NCBI RefSeq assembly: GCF_023155275.1 | Contig: NZ_JALMUV010000047.1 | Coordinates: forward strand, 1-62,050 | Length of the DNA stretch: 62,050 bases | Direction of reading: 5' to 3' | Origin: Streptomyces rhizoryzae | GTDB lineage: Bacteria > Actinomycetota > Actinomycetes > Streptomycetales > Streptomycetaceae | Shown: in pieces, positions 1-7,471 of the stretch | How positions within the stretch are numbered: position 1 is the first letter of the stretch | Layout of the letters: each line of letters opens with the position of its first letter | Translations under genes and position numbers: made by a program | Notes under the pieces: generated by a model | Told to the model about the DNA's origin: nothing | Databases searched by the model: none | What the model saw: the letters and a program-made list of their open reading frames with translations, nothing else

Positions 1-54
1 CTAGCACGCCGCCCTCTCAAGGCGGTAGCGCCGGTTCGAATCCGGTCGGGGGTA
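1..54 (+). tRNA. tRNA-Glu (CTC), 5' end cut by window edge
   Basis: The 3' two thirds of a tRNA. The anticodon stem pairs 9-13 with 21-25 around a seven-base loop at 14-20, whose middle triplet CTC (16-18) reads Glu codon GAG. The T arm pairs 30-34 with 42-46 around TTCGAAT. The acceptor 3' strand is 47-53, the discriminator base is A54, and CCA is not encoded. The acceptor 5' strand and D arm lie before the window. Confidence 0.93.
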
Positions 55-63
55 CGTCAAGGA

Positions 64-94
64 AAGGCCCTCCGCATGCAGCGGAGGGCCTTTT
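64..94 (+). terminator. Rho-independent terminator of the tRNA
   Basis: A 12-bp stem (64-75 with 81-92) with a five-base loop, running into TTTT at 91-94. It sits 10 bases after the tRNA and ends its transcript before the convergent ndgR gene. Confidence 0.85.
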
Positions 95-251
95 CGCTGT
101 GTTCACGGACCTGCGGCGCCAAGTCCCCTGCGGGCGGCGGGGGTTGGTGCGGTGTGCCGGGTACCGGCCCGGTGCGGGCGGGGAGTTGGGCGCGGGCGGC
201 GGGGTGCGGGCCGGCCGGCCGCCGCGGGGGAGCGGGGCCGGCCGGCAGGGC

Positions 252-971
252 TCAGCCGCCGTTGCGGCGCAGGCCCTCGGAGAGGCGGGCGGCGGCGTCG
301 ATGACGGCCTGGGCGTGCATCCGGCCCGGGTGGCGGGTCAGGCGCTCGATCGGCCCGGAGACCGAGACGGCGGCCACCACGCGGTTGGAGGGGCCGCGGA
401 CGGGCGCGGAGACCGACGCCACGCCGGGCTCCCGCTCGCCGATCGACTGGGCCCAGCCGCGGCGCCGTACGCCGGAGAGGGCGGTGGCGGTGAAGCGGGC
501 GCCCTGGAGGCCGCGGTGCAGCCGCTCCGGCTCCTCCCAGGCCATCAGGATCTGGGCGGAGGAGCCCGCCTTCATGGTCAGCGTGGAGCCCACCGGGACG
601 GTGTCCCGCAGTCCGGACAGCCGTTCCGCCGCCGCCACGCAGATCCGCATGTCGCCCTGCCGGCGATAGAGCTGGGCGCTCTCGCCCGTCACATCGCGCA
701 GGTGCGTGAGTACCGGTCCGGCCGTCGCCAGGAGGCGGTCCTCGCCGGCCGCCGCGGCCAGCTCGGAGAGCCGCGGGCCGAGGATGAACCGGCCCTGCAT
801 GTCCCTCGCCACCATCCGGTGGTGTTCCAGTGCCACGGCCAGCCGGTGGGCCGTGGGTCGTGCGAGCCCGGTCGCCGCGACCAGCCCGGCGAGGGTGGCC
901 GGACCGGACTCCAGAGCGCTCAGAACCAGAGCCGCCTTGTCGAGAACGCCGACGCCGCTAGAGTTGTCCAT
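252..971 (-). CDS. ndgR: IclR-family regulator NdgR (leucine/amino acid metabolism)
   Basis: A 239-residue IclR-type transcription factor. The N-terminal winged helix-turn-helix covers about residues 10-65, with the recognition segment around TGLARPTAHRL, and is followed by the IclR effector-binding domain. In streptomycetes NdgR binds upstream of leuCD and other amino acid genes. Divergence from leuC, with a palindrome between the two genes, is the expected arrangement. The ATG at 971 was chosen because it gives the usual NdgR length; a longer frame to 992 exists. A possible promoter on the minus strand, TTGCGT (1007-1002) with a 17-base spacer and GAGTAT (983-978), would put the transcript start close to the ATG, so the mRNA may be leaderless. 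The operator lies inside that spacer, which suggests autorepression. Confidence 0.9.
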   Translation of the reverse strand: MDNSSGVGVLDKAALVLSALESGPATLAGLVAATGLARPTAHRLAVALEHHRMVARDMQGRFILGPRLSELAAAAGEDRLLATAGPVLTHLRDVTGESAQLYRRQGDMRICVAAAERLSGLRDTVPVGSTLTMKAGSSAQILMAWEEPERLHRGLQGARFTATALSGVRRRGWAQSIGEREPGVASVSAPVRGPSNRVVAAVSVSGPIERLTRHPGRMHAQAVIDAAARLSEGLRRNGG

Positions 972-984
972 GCAACGATACTCG

Positions 985-1003
985 CGTCTCACACTGTGAA
1001 ACG
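985..1003. promoter_or_regulatory. Palindromic operator between ndgR and leuC
   Basis: A 19-bp inverted repeat, CGTcTCACACTGTGAaACG, with nine paired positions a side, only one of them mismatched, around a central base. It is the only obvious palindrome between the divergent start codons and overlaps the likely ndgR promoter. By position it is the probable NdgR site controlling both ndgR and leuCD. No binding data were available. Confidence 0.65.
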
Positions 1004-1145
1004 CAAGTTCAATTTTCCAGCGAAGTCGTCACTCTGTAGTTGCGGCCCTCGACCAGGGCCCGGCGTCAGACCCGCCAGGGGATATGCGCGGCTCACCGCG
1101 CACGGACGAGCAAGGCCGGCACAGCGGCCGGCCGGAGGGAATGCG

Positions 1146-2576
1146 ATGGGACGGACACTTGCGGAGAAGGTCTGGGACGACCATGTCGTCCGGCGCGCAG
1201 AAGGCGAGCCCGACCTCCTCTTCATCGATCTGCACCTGCTGCACGAGGTCACCAGCCCGCAGGCGTTCGACGGCCTGCGCAAGGCCGGCCGGCGGGTGCG
1301 GCGCACGGATCTGACCATCGCCACCGAGGACCACAACACCCCCACCCTCGACATCGACAAGCCGATCGCCGACCCGGTCTCCCGCACGCAGCTGGAGACC
1401 CTGCGCAAGAACTGCGCGGAGTTCGGCGTCCGGCTGCACCCGCTGGGCGACGTCGAGCAGGGTGTCGTCCACGTCGTGGGACCGCAGCTGGGGCTGACCC
1501 AGCCGGGCACCACCGTGGTCTGTGGTGACAGCCACACCTCCACCCACGGCGCGTTCGGCGCGCTGGCGTTCGGCATCGGCACCAGCCAGGTCGAGCACGT
1601 CCTGGCGACCCAGACGCTGCCGATGGCGCCGTTCAAGACCATGGCGATCACCGTCGAGGGCGAGCTGCCCGAGGGCGTCACCGCCAAGGACCTGATCCTG
1701 GCGATCATCGCGAAGATCGGCACCGGCGGCGGCCAGGGCTACGTCATCGAGTACCGCGGCCCGGCCATCGAGAAGCTGTCGATGGAAGCCCGGATGACCA
1801 TCTGCAACATGTCGATCGAGGCGGGCGCCCGGGCCGGCATGATCGCCCCGGACCGGACCACCTTCGACTACCTCCAGGGCCGCGAGCACGCCCCGAAGGG
1901 CGCGGACTGGGACGCCGCGGTGGCGTACTGGCGGACGCTGCGCACCGACGACGACGCGGTCTTCGACGCCGAGGTCGTCATCGACGCCGCCGAACTGGCA
2001 CCGTTCGTCACCTGGGGCACCAACCCCGGCCAGGGCGCGCCCCTTTCGGCCAACGTCCCCGACCCGGCTTCGTACGAGGACCCCTCGGAGCGGTTCGCCG
2101 CCGAAAAGGCCCTGGAATACATGGGGTTGACGGCGGGTCAGCCGCTGCGCGAGATCTCCGTGGACACCGTCTTCGTAGGTTCGTGCACCAACGGCCGGAT
2201 CGAGGACCTGCGCTCGGCGGCCTCGATCCTCCAGGGCCGCAAGGTCGCCGACGGGGTGCGGATGCTGATCGTCCCCGGGTCGGTCCGGGTCGCGTTGCAG
2301 GCCGTCGAGGAGGGACTGGACAAGGTCTTCACCGCGGCCGGCGCCGAATGGCGGCACGCGGGCTGCTCGATGTGCCTGGGCATGAACCCCGACCAGCTGG
2401 CGCCCGGTGAGCGCTCCGCGTCCACCTCCAACCGCAACTTCGAGGGCCGGCAGGGCAAGGGGGGCCGGACCCACCTGGTCTCGCCCCAGGTCGCCGCCGC
2501 AACGGCGGTTCTCGGCCATCTGGCCTCACCGGCCGACCTGTCCGACGTCGCCACCGCTCAGCCCGCGGGAGTCTGA
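1146..2576 (+). CDS. leuC: 3-isopropylmalate dehydratase large subunit
   Basis: The 476-residue aconitase-family subunit that, with LeuD, isomerises 2-isopropylmalate to 3-isopropylmalate in leucine synthesis. The Fe-S cluster cysteines are visible: FVGSCTNGR and the later C-S-M-C segment near the C-terminus. The HTSTHGAFG region and the DEHLL-type N-terminal substrate region are also present. Length is normal. The ATG at 1146 follows GGAGGG at 1134-1139 with about six bases of spacing; the open frame continues far upstream but has no comparable start. leuD follows after four bases, so the two are co-transcribed. The leader carries a short hairpin at 1085-1102 (7-bp stem) of unknown role. Confidence 0.97.
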   Translation: MGRTLAEKVWDDHVVRRAEGEPDLLFIDLHLLHEVTSPQAFDGLRKAGRRVRRTDLTIATEDHNTPTLDIDKPIADPVSRTQLETLRKNCAEFGVRLHPLGDVEQGVVHVVGPQLGLTQPGTTVVCGDSHTSTHGAFGALAFGIGTSQVEHVLATQTLPMAPFKTMAITVEGELPEGVTAKDLILAIIAKIGTGGGQGYVIEYRGPAIEKLSMEARMTICNMSIEAGARAGMIAPDRTTFDYLQGREHAPKGADWDAAVAYWRTLRTDDDAVFDAEVVIDAAELAPFVTWGTNPGQGAPLSANVPDPASYEDPSERFAAEKALEYMGLTAGQPLREISVDTVFVGSCTNGRIEDLRSAASILQGRKVADGVRMLIVPGSVRVALQAVEEGLDKVFTAAGAEWRHAGCSMCLGMNPDQLAPGERSASTSNRNFEGRQGKGGRTHLVSPQVAAATAVLGHLASPADLSDVATAQPAGV

Positions 2577-2580
2577 AACC

Positions 2581-3174
2581 ATGGAAGCTTTCACCACCCA
2601 CACCGGCCGGGCCGTTCCGCTGCGCCGCAGCAACGTCGACACCGACCAGATCATCCCGGCCCACTGGCTGAAGAAGGTCACCCGCGACGGCTTCGAGGAC
2701 GGCCTGTTCGAGGCGTGGCGCAAGGACCCGGAGTTCGTCCTCAACCAGGAGGCGTACCAGGGCGCGACGGTCCTGGTGGCCGGCCCCGACTTCGGCACCG
2801 GATCCTCCCGCGAACACGCCGTCTGGGCGTTGCAGAACTACGGCTTCAAGGCCGTCATCTCCTCGCGGTTCGCCGACATCTTCCGCGGCAACTCCCTCAA
2901 GAACGGCCTGCTGACGGTGGTCCTGCCGCAGGAGACCGTGGACCGGCTGCAGGAGCTCGCCGAGGCCGACCCCACCGCCGAGGTGACGGTGGACCTGGTC
3001 GCCAGGGAGGTCCGCGCGCAGGGTGTCACCGCCGGCTTCGAGCTGGACGAGAACGCCCGTTGGCGCCTGCTGGAGGGGCTGGACGACATCAGCCTCACCC
3101 TTCGGGAGGAGTCCGCCATCGCCGCCTACGAGGCGAACAGGCCCTCGTTCAAACCGCGTACCATCGAGGTCTGA
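2581..3174 (+). CDS. leuD: 3-isopropylmalate dehydratase small subunit
   Basis: The 197-residue swivel-domain partner of LeuC, completing isopropylmalate isomerase in the cytoplasm. It opens with the typical MEAFTTHTG and RRSNVDTDQIIPA and contains the G-T-G-S-S-R-E-H-A substrate-binding segment near residues 75-85. The length is standard. The ATG follows leuC by four bases, so translation is probably coupled. A strong hairpin follows at 3210-3244. Confidence 0.97.
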   Translation: MEAFTTHTGRAVPLRRSNVDTDQIIPAHWLKKVTRDGFEDGLFEAWRKDPEFVLNQEAYQGATVLVAGPDFGTGSSREHAVWALQNYGFKAVISSRFADIFRGNSLKNGLLTVVLPQETVDRLQELAEADPTAEVTVDLVAREVRAQGVTAGFELDENARWRLLEGLDDISLTLREESAIAAYEANRPSFKPRTIEV

Positions 3175-3209
3175 CCTCGGGTTTTATGGCTCAAAGGCTT
3201 ATTGCGTAC

Positions 3210-3244
3210 GATGCGCCCCCTGTGCAGTTGGCAGGGGGCGCATC
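3210..3244 (+). terminator. Terminator hairpin after leuCD
   Basis: A perfect 13-bp GC-rich stem (3210-3222 with 3232-3244) and a nine-base loop, without a T tract, 36 bases after the leuD stop. Hairpins lacking U tails are common at Streptomyces operon ends. Confidence 0.7.
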
Positions 3245-3310
3245 GCCGTGTCGAGGCCGGTGTTGAGGCCCCGTGAAGCGACAACTCGCCGCAGATGGCA
3301 CAATTAGCGC

Positions 3311-3556
3311 ATGGGACGCGACGACCAACTCGAGCTCTACGGTTCCGTCGCCGACCGACTCAAGGACGCACACGCAAGAGTGCGGACACTGCAAGTCCCG
3401 GAGGGCGTACGGATGGCGCTGACCCGGAAGCTGCTCGTCATCACGGCCGCGGCTAAACACGATCTTGCAGGCGCGGCAAGGCGCCTGGAGTGGTTCATGC
3501 ACGACCTTGACGAAGGTCGTTATCCCGAAGATGTGCATGCCGACGGAAGTCCGTGA
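3311..3556 (+). CDS. Small conserved protein between leuD and hupS
   Basis: An 81-residue acidic, mostly helical protein with no signal peptide or membrane segment. From memory, streptomycetes keep a small hypothetical gene at this place between leuD and hupS. No domain of known function was recognised. A -10-like CACAAT at 3299-3304 ends six bases before the ATG and there is no Shine-Dalgarno sequence, so the mRNA may be leaderless. The role is unknown. Confidence 0.75.
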   Translation: MGRDDQLELYGSVADRLKDAHARVRTLQVPEGVRMALTRKLLVITAAAKHDLAGAARRLEWFMHDLDEGRYPEDVHADGSP

Positions 3557-3601
3557 AGGTCGAGTCCGTTGCGGCACAAGGGTGATTAGCCCGTTTCGTG
3601 T

Positions 3602-3630
3602 TTGATTTGCGGTATATATCTGCCTAACGT
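3602..3630 (+). promoter_or_regulatory. Likely hupS promoter
   Basis: TTGATT at 3602-3607 and TAACGT at 3625-3630 are separated by exactly 17 bases, matching a vegetative sigma promoter. They lie in an unusually AT-rich patch (3595-3665) just before hupS. The predicted transcript starts near 3637 and leaves a leader of about 45 bases. Confidence 0.55.
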
Positions 3631-3681
3631 GCGAAAAAGCTTGGAAACTTTCGTTCCAGCAATGTCTCCGAAGGGGAAGAC

Positions 3682-4350
3682 GTGAACAAGGCGCAGCTCG
3701 TAGAAGCCATTGCCGACAAGCTCGGCGGCCGCCAGAACGCCGCGGACGCGGTGGACGCCGTACTGGACGCGGTCGTCCGTGCAGTTGTCGCCGGTGACCG
3801 GGTTTCGGTCACCGGATTCGGCTCGTTCGAGAAGGTGGACCGCCCGGCCCGCTACGCCCGCAACCCGCAGACGGGTGAGCGGGTGCGGGTCAAGAAGACC
3901 TCGGTGCCCCGTTTCCGCGCCGGCCAGGGCTTCAAGGACCTGGTGAGCGGTTCGAAGAAGCTCCCCAAGGGCGGCGAGGTCGCCGTCAAGAAGGCCCCCA
4001 AGGGCAGCCTGACCGGCGGCACCGCCATCAAGAAGGCCGCCGCCAAGAAGGCCACCGCCAAGAAGGCCGCCGCGAAGAAGGCCGCGCCCGCCAAGAAGAC
4101 CACGGCGAAGAAGGCCACCCCGGCGAAGAAGACCGCCGCCGCGGCGGCGAAGAAGACCACCGCCGCGAAGAAGACCACGGCCAAGGCCACCGCCAAGAAG
4201 GCCGCACCCGCGAAGAAGACCACCACCGCGAAGAAGACCACGGCGAAGAAGACCGCCCCCGCCAAGAAGACCACGGCGAAGAAGGCTCCCGCCAAGAAGG
4301 CCACGGCGCGCAAGACCACCGCCAAGAAGACCACCGCCCGCAAGCGGTAG
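3682..4350 (+). CDS. hupS: HU-family nucleoid protein with lysine-rich tail (HupS)
   Basis: A 222-residue histone-like protein. Residues 1-90 are a normal HU domain: MNKAQLVEAIADKLGG at the start, the GFGSFEK core, and an R-x-R-N-P DNA-binding arm. From about residue 95 to the end runs a long Ala/Lys/Thr/Pro tail made of AKK-type repeats, like eukaryotic linker histone tails. This two-part form is the spore-associated HupS of streptomycetes, distinct from the short HupA. The start is GTG at 3682, behind AAGGGGA at 3671-3677. The tail DNA is itself repetitive and prone to length change. A terminator hairpin follows at 4385. Confidence 0.93.
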   Translation: MNKAQLVEAIADKLGGRQNAADAVDAVLDAVVRAVVAGDRVSVTGFGSFEKVDRPARYARNPQTGERVRVKKTSVPRFRAGQGFKDLVSGSKKLPKGGEVAVKKAPKGSLTGGTAIKKAAAKKATAKKAAAKKAAPAKKTTAKKATPAKKTAAAAAKKTTAAKKTTAKATAKKAAPAKKTTTAKKTTAKKTAPAKKTTAKKAPAKKATARKTTAKKTTARKR

Positions 4351-4384
4351 GTCCGCGGCGGCGAACAACGCAACACCAGGCGCC

Positions 4385-4414
4385 GGGCCGGTCTCCCTCC
4401 GGGGAGCCCGGCCC
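4385..4414 (+). terminator. Terminator hairpin after hupS
   Basis: A stem of 12 pairs with one mismatch (4385-4397 with 4402-4414) and a four-base loop, 35 bases after hupS. There is no T tract. Confidence 0.65.
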
Positions 4415-4454
4415 GCGGTGCGTTCCCGCCCGGGGCCCCGTCTAGGCTGGCCCC

Positions 4455-4658
4455 ATGCAGGCCACCGCGTACACCTACGACGAGACGACCCGCGCCGGCA
4501 GCGTGCTGCTGGACGACGGGACGCCGCTGCCCTTCGACGCGGCGGCCTTCGACGCCGGCGGCCTGCTCCTGCTGCGACCCGGGCAGCGGGTCCGCATCGA
4601 GGTGGCCGGCGAGGGCGACGCCCGCCGGATCACCCTCGTCACGCTCCAGACGCTCTGA
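4455..4658 (+). CDS. Small OB-fold/cold-shock-like protein
   Basis: A 67-residue protein with alternating beta-strand pattern and the order G-S-V-L-L-D-D-G followed by L-R-P-G-Q-R-V, resembling the second half of cold-shock/OB-fold domains. It lacks the full RNP motifs, so nucleic acid binding is only a guess. TAGGCT at 4443-4448 lies six bases before the ATG and no ribosome binding site is visible, which suggests a leaderless mRNA. Its last 20 bases overlap the 3' end of the convergent cofC gene. Confidence 0.75.
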   Translation: MQATAYTYDETTRAGSVLLDDGTPLPFDAAAFDAGGLLLLRPGQRVRIEVAGEGDARRITLVTLQTL

Positions 4659-5376
4659 CCTGCGGCGGCGCCCCGCCGCCCGGCCCGCCGGACACGCCGG
4701 CCCGCTCCCGCCAGCCCGGCAGCACCCGGGCCTGCCCCGCCGTGTACGGGCCCACGCCCAGCGCCAGCGCGGCCCGCAGATCCGCGCCGGTGTCCACGTC
4801 CCGGCGCACCGACACCACCCCGGGCGCGGCGATCTCGCACGCCCCCGACGCCAGGTGCCGGGCCCGCGACGCGCCGCCGAAAGCCGGGTCCAATTCCGTC
4901 CCGGAAGTCGCGGACAGAAGTGTTGTCCCGATATACGCCGCATCCGCGAGAAATGCGCGGGGAAATAGCGACGCGGAATGGAGCACCGCGGCCAGCTCGG
5001 CCGGGCGGAGCGCCGGCAGATCGGCGTTCAGCGCGGCCACCGGCGCACCGGGGCGGTGCGCCCGCACCACGGCCGCGCCATGGGCGAGTGCGGCATTCAG
5101 TCCGTTGGCCGGAGCGTCCGGCACAATGCGCGCCCCCAGCGCCGCGAGATGCTCCCCGGCCACCGGATCGTCCGTGACAACCGCCACATCCCGCACGTCC
5201 GCGCAGGCCAGCGCGGCCGCCACGGTGTCCAGCGCGAATGCCAGCGCCAACCGCGGCCGGAACTCCTCACCGACGCCCGCGGAGAGCCTGCTCTTGGCCC
5301 GCACCAGCGGTTTCAGCGGGACTACGAGGCTCCAGCCCACATCCGCTCCGTCTCTTCGCATCGGGATCATTCTCAC
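4639..5376 (-). CDS. cofC: 2-phospho-L-lactate/phosphoenolpyruvate guanylyltransferase (F420 biosynthesis)
   Basis: A 245-residue nucleotidyltransferase (CofC/FbiD) that activates a three-carbon phosphate acid with GTP for coenzyme F420 synthesis. The N-terminal WSLVVPLKPLVRAKSRL is the family's signature. The downstream T-D-D-P, G-L-N-A-A-L and L-N-A-D-L-P-A-L motifs form the GTP and metal site. The start is uncertain: GTG at 5376, ATG at 5370 or ATG at 5361 all fit. The C-terminal 40 residues are Gly/Pro-rich, and the gene end overlaps the small gene on the other strand. It is divergent from the acyltransferase gene. The luciferase-like oxidoreductase at 32-33 kb may use F420. Confidence 0.9.
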   Translation of the reverse strand: MRMIPMRRDGADVGWSLVVPLKPLVRAKSRLSAGVGEEFRPRLALAFALDTVAAALACADVRDVAVVTDDPVAGEHLAALGARIVPDAPANGLNAALAHGAAVVRAHRPGAPVAALNADLPALRPAELAAVLHSASLFPRAFLADAAYIGTTLLSATSGTELDPAFGGASRARHLASGACEIAAPGVVSVRRDVDTGADLRAALALGVGPYTAGQARVLPGWRERAGVSGGPGGGAPPQVRASGA

Positions 5377-5501
5377 CTGCCGCCGGAGTCTTTCCGGAGT
5401 GGCGGGGTTACGGTGTTCTCGACATAGCGGGTACCCGGGGCGACACTTGTGCGGCTGCCGGCTCGCAGCAGCTTCGCAGGTCCCACAAGGAGGGTGTCCC
5501 A

Positions 5502-6368
5502 GTGTCCCGCCGCAGAATCGGCTTCTGGTACCGCTTGGCCGCGGTCATCTGCAAACCGCCGCTCCTGGTTCTGTTCAAGCGGGACTGGCAGGGAATGGAG
5601 CACATTCCGGTCGACGGCGGTTTTATCACCGCGGTCAACCACAACTCGTATCTCGATCCGCTCTCCTATGCGCACTATCAGTACAACACCGGGCGGGTCC
5701 CCCGATTCCTCGCCAAGGCGGGCCTCTTCAAGAGCGGCTTTGTCGGCATGGTGATGCGCGGAACGGGACAGATCCCGGTGTACCGGGAAACCACCGACGC
5801 CGCCACCGCGTTCCGCGCCGCCGTCACCGCCATCGAGAAGGGCGAATGCGTCGCCTTCTACCCCGAGGGCACCCTGACCCGCGACCCGGAGCTGTGGCCC
5901 ATGCAGGGCAAGACCGGTGCCGCCCGGGTCGCCCTGCTCACCAAGGCGCCGGTCATCCCCGTCGCCCAGTGGGGCGCCCACGAGGCGATGCCGCCGTACG
6001 CCAAGGAGAAGAAGCTCCGGCTCCTGCCGCGCAAGACGCTGCGGGTGAAGGCCGGACCGCCGGTCGACCTCAGCGAGTTCTACGGCCAGGAGCCCACCGC
6101 CGAGGTGCTGCGCGCGGTCACCGAGAAGATCATGGCGGCCATCACCGCCGAGCTGGCCGGCATCCGCGGCCAGAGCGCGCCGGCCGAACCGTTCGACTAC
6201 CGCAAGGAAATCGCCCGGGAGCGCCGGGCCGCCCGCGAGGCCGCCCGCGCCGCCGCGGCCGCCGAGGCCGCCGGCCCGGCCCTGGCCCCGGCCGAGCCCA
6301 CCGCCCCGGCCGCCCCCGCGCAGCAGGCCCGAAGCAACCCGCAGGCACAGGAGGATGAAGGCAAGTGA
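5502..6368 (+). CDS. PlsC-type 1-acylglycerol-3-phosphate acyltransferase
   Basis: A 288-residue lysophospholipid acyltransferase. It has the catalytic H-x4-D motif (H47 and D52 in NHNSYLD) and the substrate motif PEGT near residue 120. It probably makes phosphatidic acid at the membrane. It sits directly before gpsA, which supplies glycerol-3-phosphate, and overlaps it by four bases. The start is GTG at 5502, behind AAGGAGGG at 5487-5494. The last 70 residues form an Ala/Pro/Glu-rich charged tail. A different acyl acceptor is possible. Confidence 0.88.
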   Translation: MSRRRIGFWYRLAAVICKPPLLVLFKRDWQGMEHIPVDGGFITAVNHNSYLDPLSYAHYQYNTGRVPRFLAKAGLFKSGFVGMVMRGTGQIPVYRETTDAATAFRAAVTAIEKGECVAFYPEGTLTRDPELWPMQGKTGAARVALLTKAPVIPVAQWGAHEAMPPYAKEKKLRLLPRKTLRVKAGPPVDLSEFYGQEPTAEVLRAVTEKIMAAITAELAGIRGQSAPAEPFDYRKEIARERRAAREAARAAAAAEAAGPALAPAEPTAPAAPAQQARSNPQAQEDEGK

Positions 6369-7366
6369 CGCGCTGCGCCGTCTTCGGCACGGGGTCCTGG
6401 GGTACCGCATTCGCGATGGTGCTCGCCGACGCGGGCTGCGAGGTGACCCTGTGGGGGCGCAGAGCCGCCCTGGTCGACGCCATCAACACCGGCCGCACCA
6501 ACCCCGACTACCTGCCGGGCGTCGAGCTGCCCGACGGCGTGCGCGCCACCACCGACCCGGCGGAGGCCGCCCGCGGCGCGGACTTCACCGTGCTCGCCGT
6601 GCCGTCCCAGACGCTGCGCGCCAACCTCGCCGAATGGGCGCCGCTGCTGCCCTCCGACACCGTCCTGGTCTCCCTGATGAAGGGCGTCGAACTGGGCACC
6701 GCCAAGCGCATGAGCGAGGTCATCGAGGAGGTCGCCAAGGTCCCCGCGGAGCGCGTCGCGGTGCTGACCGGCCCCAACCTCGCCAAGGAGGTCGCCGCCC
6801 GGCAGCCCGCCGCCGCCGTCGTGGCCTGCGCGGACGAGGCCGTCGCCCGGCGCCTCCAGACCGCCTGCCACACCGCGTACTTCCGCCCGTACACCAACAC
6901 CGACGTGGTCGGCTGCGAACTGGGCGGCGCGGTCAAGAACGTCATCGCGCTCGCCGTCGGCATCGCCACCGGCATGGGCCTGGGCGACAACGCCAAGGCG
7001 TCCCTGATCACCCGCGGACTCGCCGAGACCACCCGGCTCGGGCTGGCCATGGGCGCCGACGCGCACACCTTCGCGGGCCTGGCCGGCATGGGCGACCTCG
7101 TCGCCACCTGCTCCTCGCCGCTGTCCCGCAACAACACCTTCGGCACCAACCTCGGCCGGGGCATGTCGCTGGCCGAGACCATCGCGGTCACCAAGCAGAC
7201 CGCCGAGGGCGTCAAGTCCTGCGAGTCGGTACGGGAACTGGCCCGCCGGCACGGCGTCGACATGCCGCTCACCGAGACCGTCGTGGAGATCGTCCACGAG
7301 GGCAAGCCGCCGCTGGTGGCCCTCAAGGAGCTGATGTCGCGCACCGCCAAGCCCGAACGGCACTGA
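6365..7366 (+). CDS. gpsA: NAD(P)-dependent glycerol-3-phosphate dehydrogenase
   Basis: A 333-residue enzyme reducing dihydroxyacetone phosphate to sn-glycerol-3-phosphate for phospholipid synthesis. The N-terminal G-T-G-S-W-G-T-A loop binds the dinucleotide; the G-P-N-L-A-K-E-V segment and the conserved A-V-K-N-V-I-A-L region follow. Length is typical. The GTG start overlaps the acyltransferase stop, so the two lipid genes are translationally coupled. A short hairpin follows the stop. Confidence 0.97.
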   Translation: MTRCAVFGTGSWGTAFAMVLADAGCEVTLWGRRAALVDAINTGRTNPDYLPGVELPDGVRATTDPAEAARGADFTVLAVPSQTLRANLAEWAPLLPSDTVLVSLMKGVELGTAKRMSEVIEEVAKVPAERVAVLTGPNLAKEVAARQPAAAVVACADEAVARRLQTACHTAYFRPYTNTDVVGCELGGAVKNVIALAVGIATGMGLGDNAKASLITRGLAETTRLGLAMGADAHTFAGLAGMGDLVATCSSPLSRNNTFGTNLGRGMSLAETIAVTKQTAEGVKSCESVRELARRHGVDMPLTETVVEIVHEGKPPLVALKELMSRTAKPERH

Positions 7367-7386
7367 CCCGGCACCGACCCGGCACC

Positions 7387-7406
7387 GGCGCCGCCCCGGC
7401 GGCGCC
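7387..7406 (+). terminator. Possible terminator after gpsA
   Basis: Inverted repeat GGCGCCGCC / GGCGGCGCC, 9 bases each with only two bases between, 20 bases after the gpsA stop. No T tract. It lies between gpsA and the separate ddlA promoter. Confidence 0.4.
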
Positions 7407-7433
7407 GCCACGCCGCCAACGGCTGCCGCAGCG

Positions 7434-7462
7434 CTGACGCAGCCCCTACCAGCAGGTACCCT
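7434..7462 (+). promoter_or_regulatory. ddlA promoter, probably giving a leaderless mRNA
   Basis: CTGACG at 7434-7439 and TACCCT at 7457-7462 have a 17-base spacer, a good vegetative promoter. The ddlA ATG is at 7472, only nine bases beyond the -10 element, and no Shine-Dalgarno sequence precedes it. Transcription probably begins at or next to the start codon. Confidence 0.6.
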
Positions 7463-7471
7463 CGTCCCGAT

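Noticed and set aside
1085..1102. leuCD attenuator.
   Set aside because: A small hairpin exists, but no leader peptide with leucine codons and no alternative stem were found.
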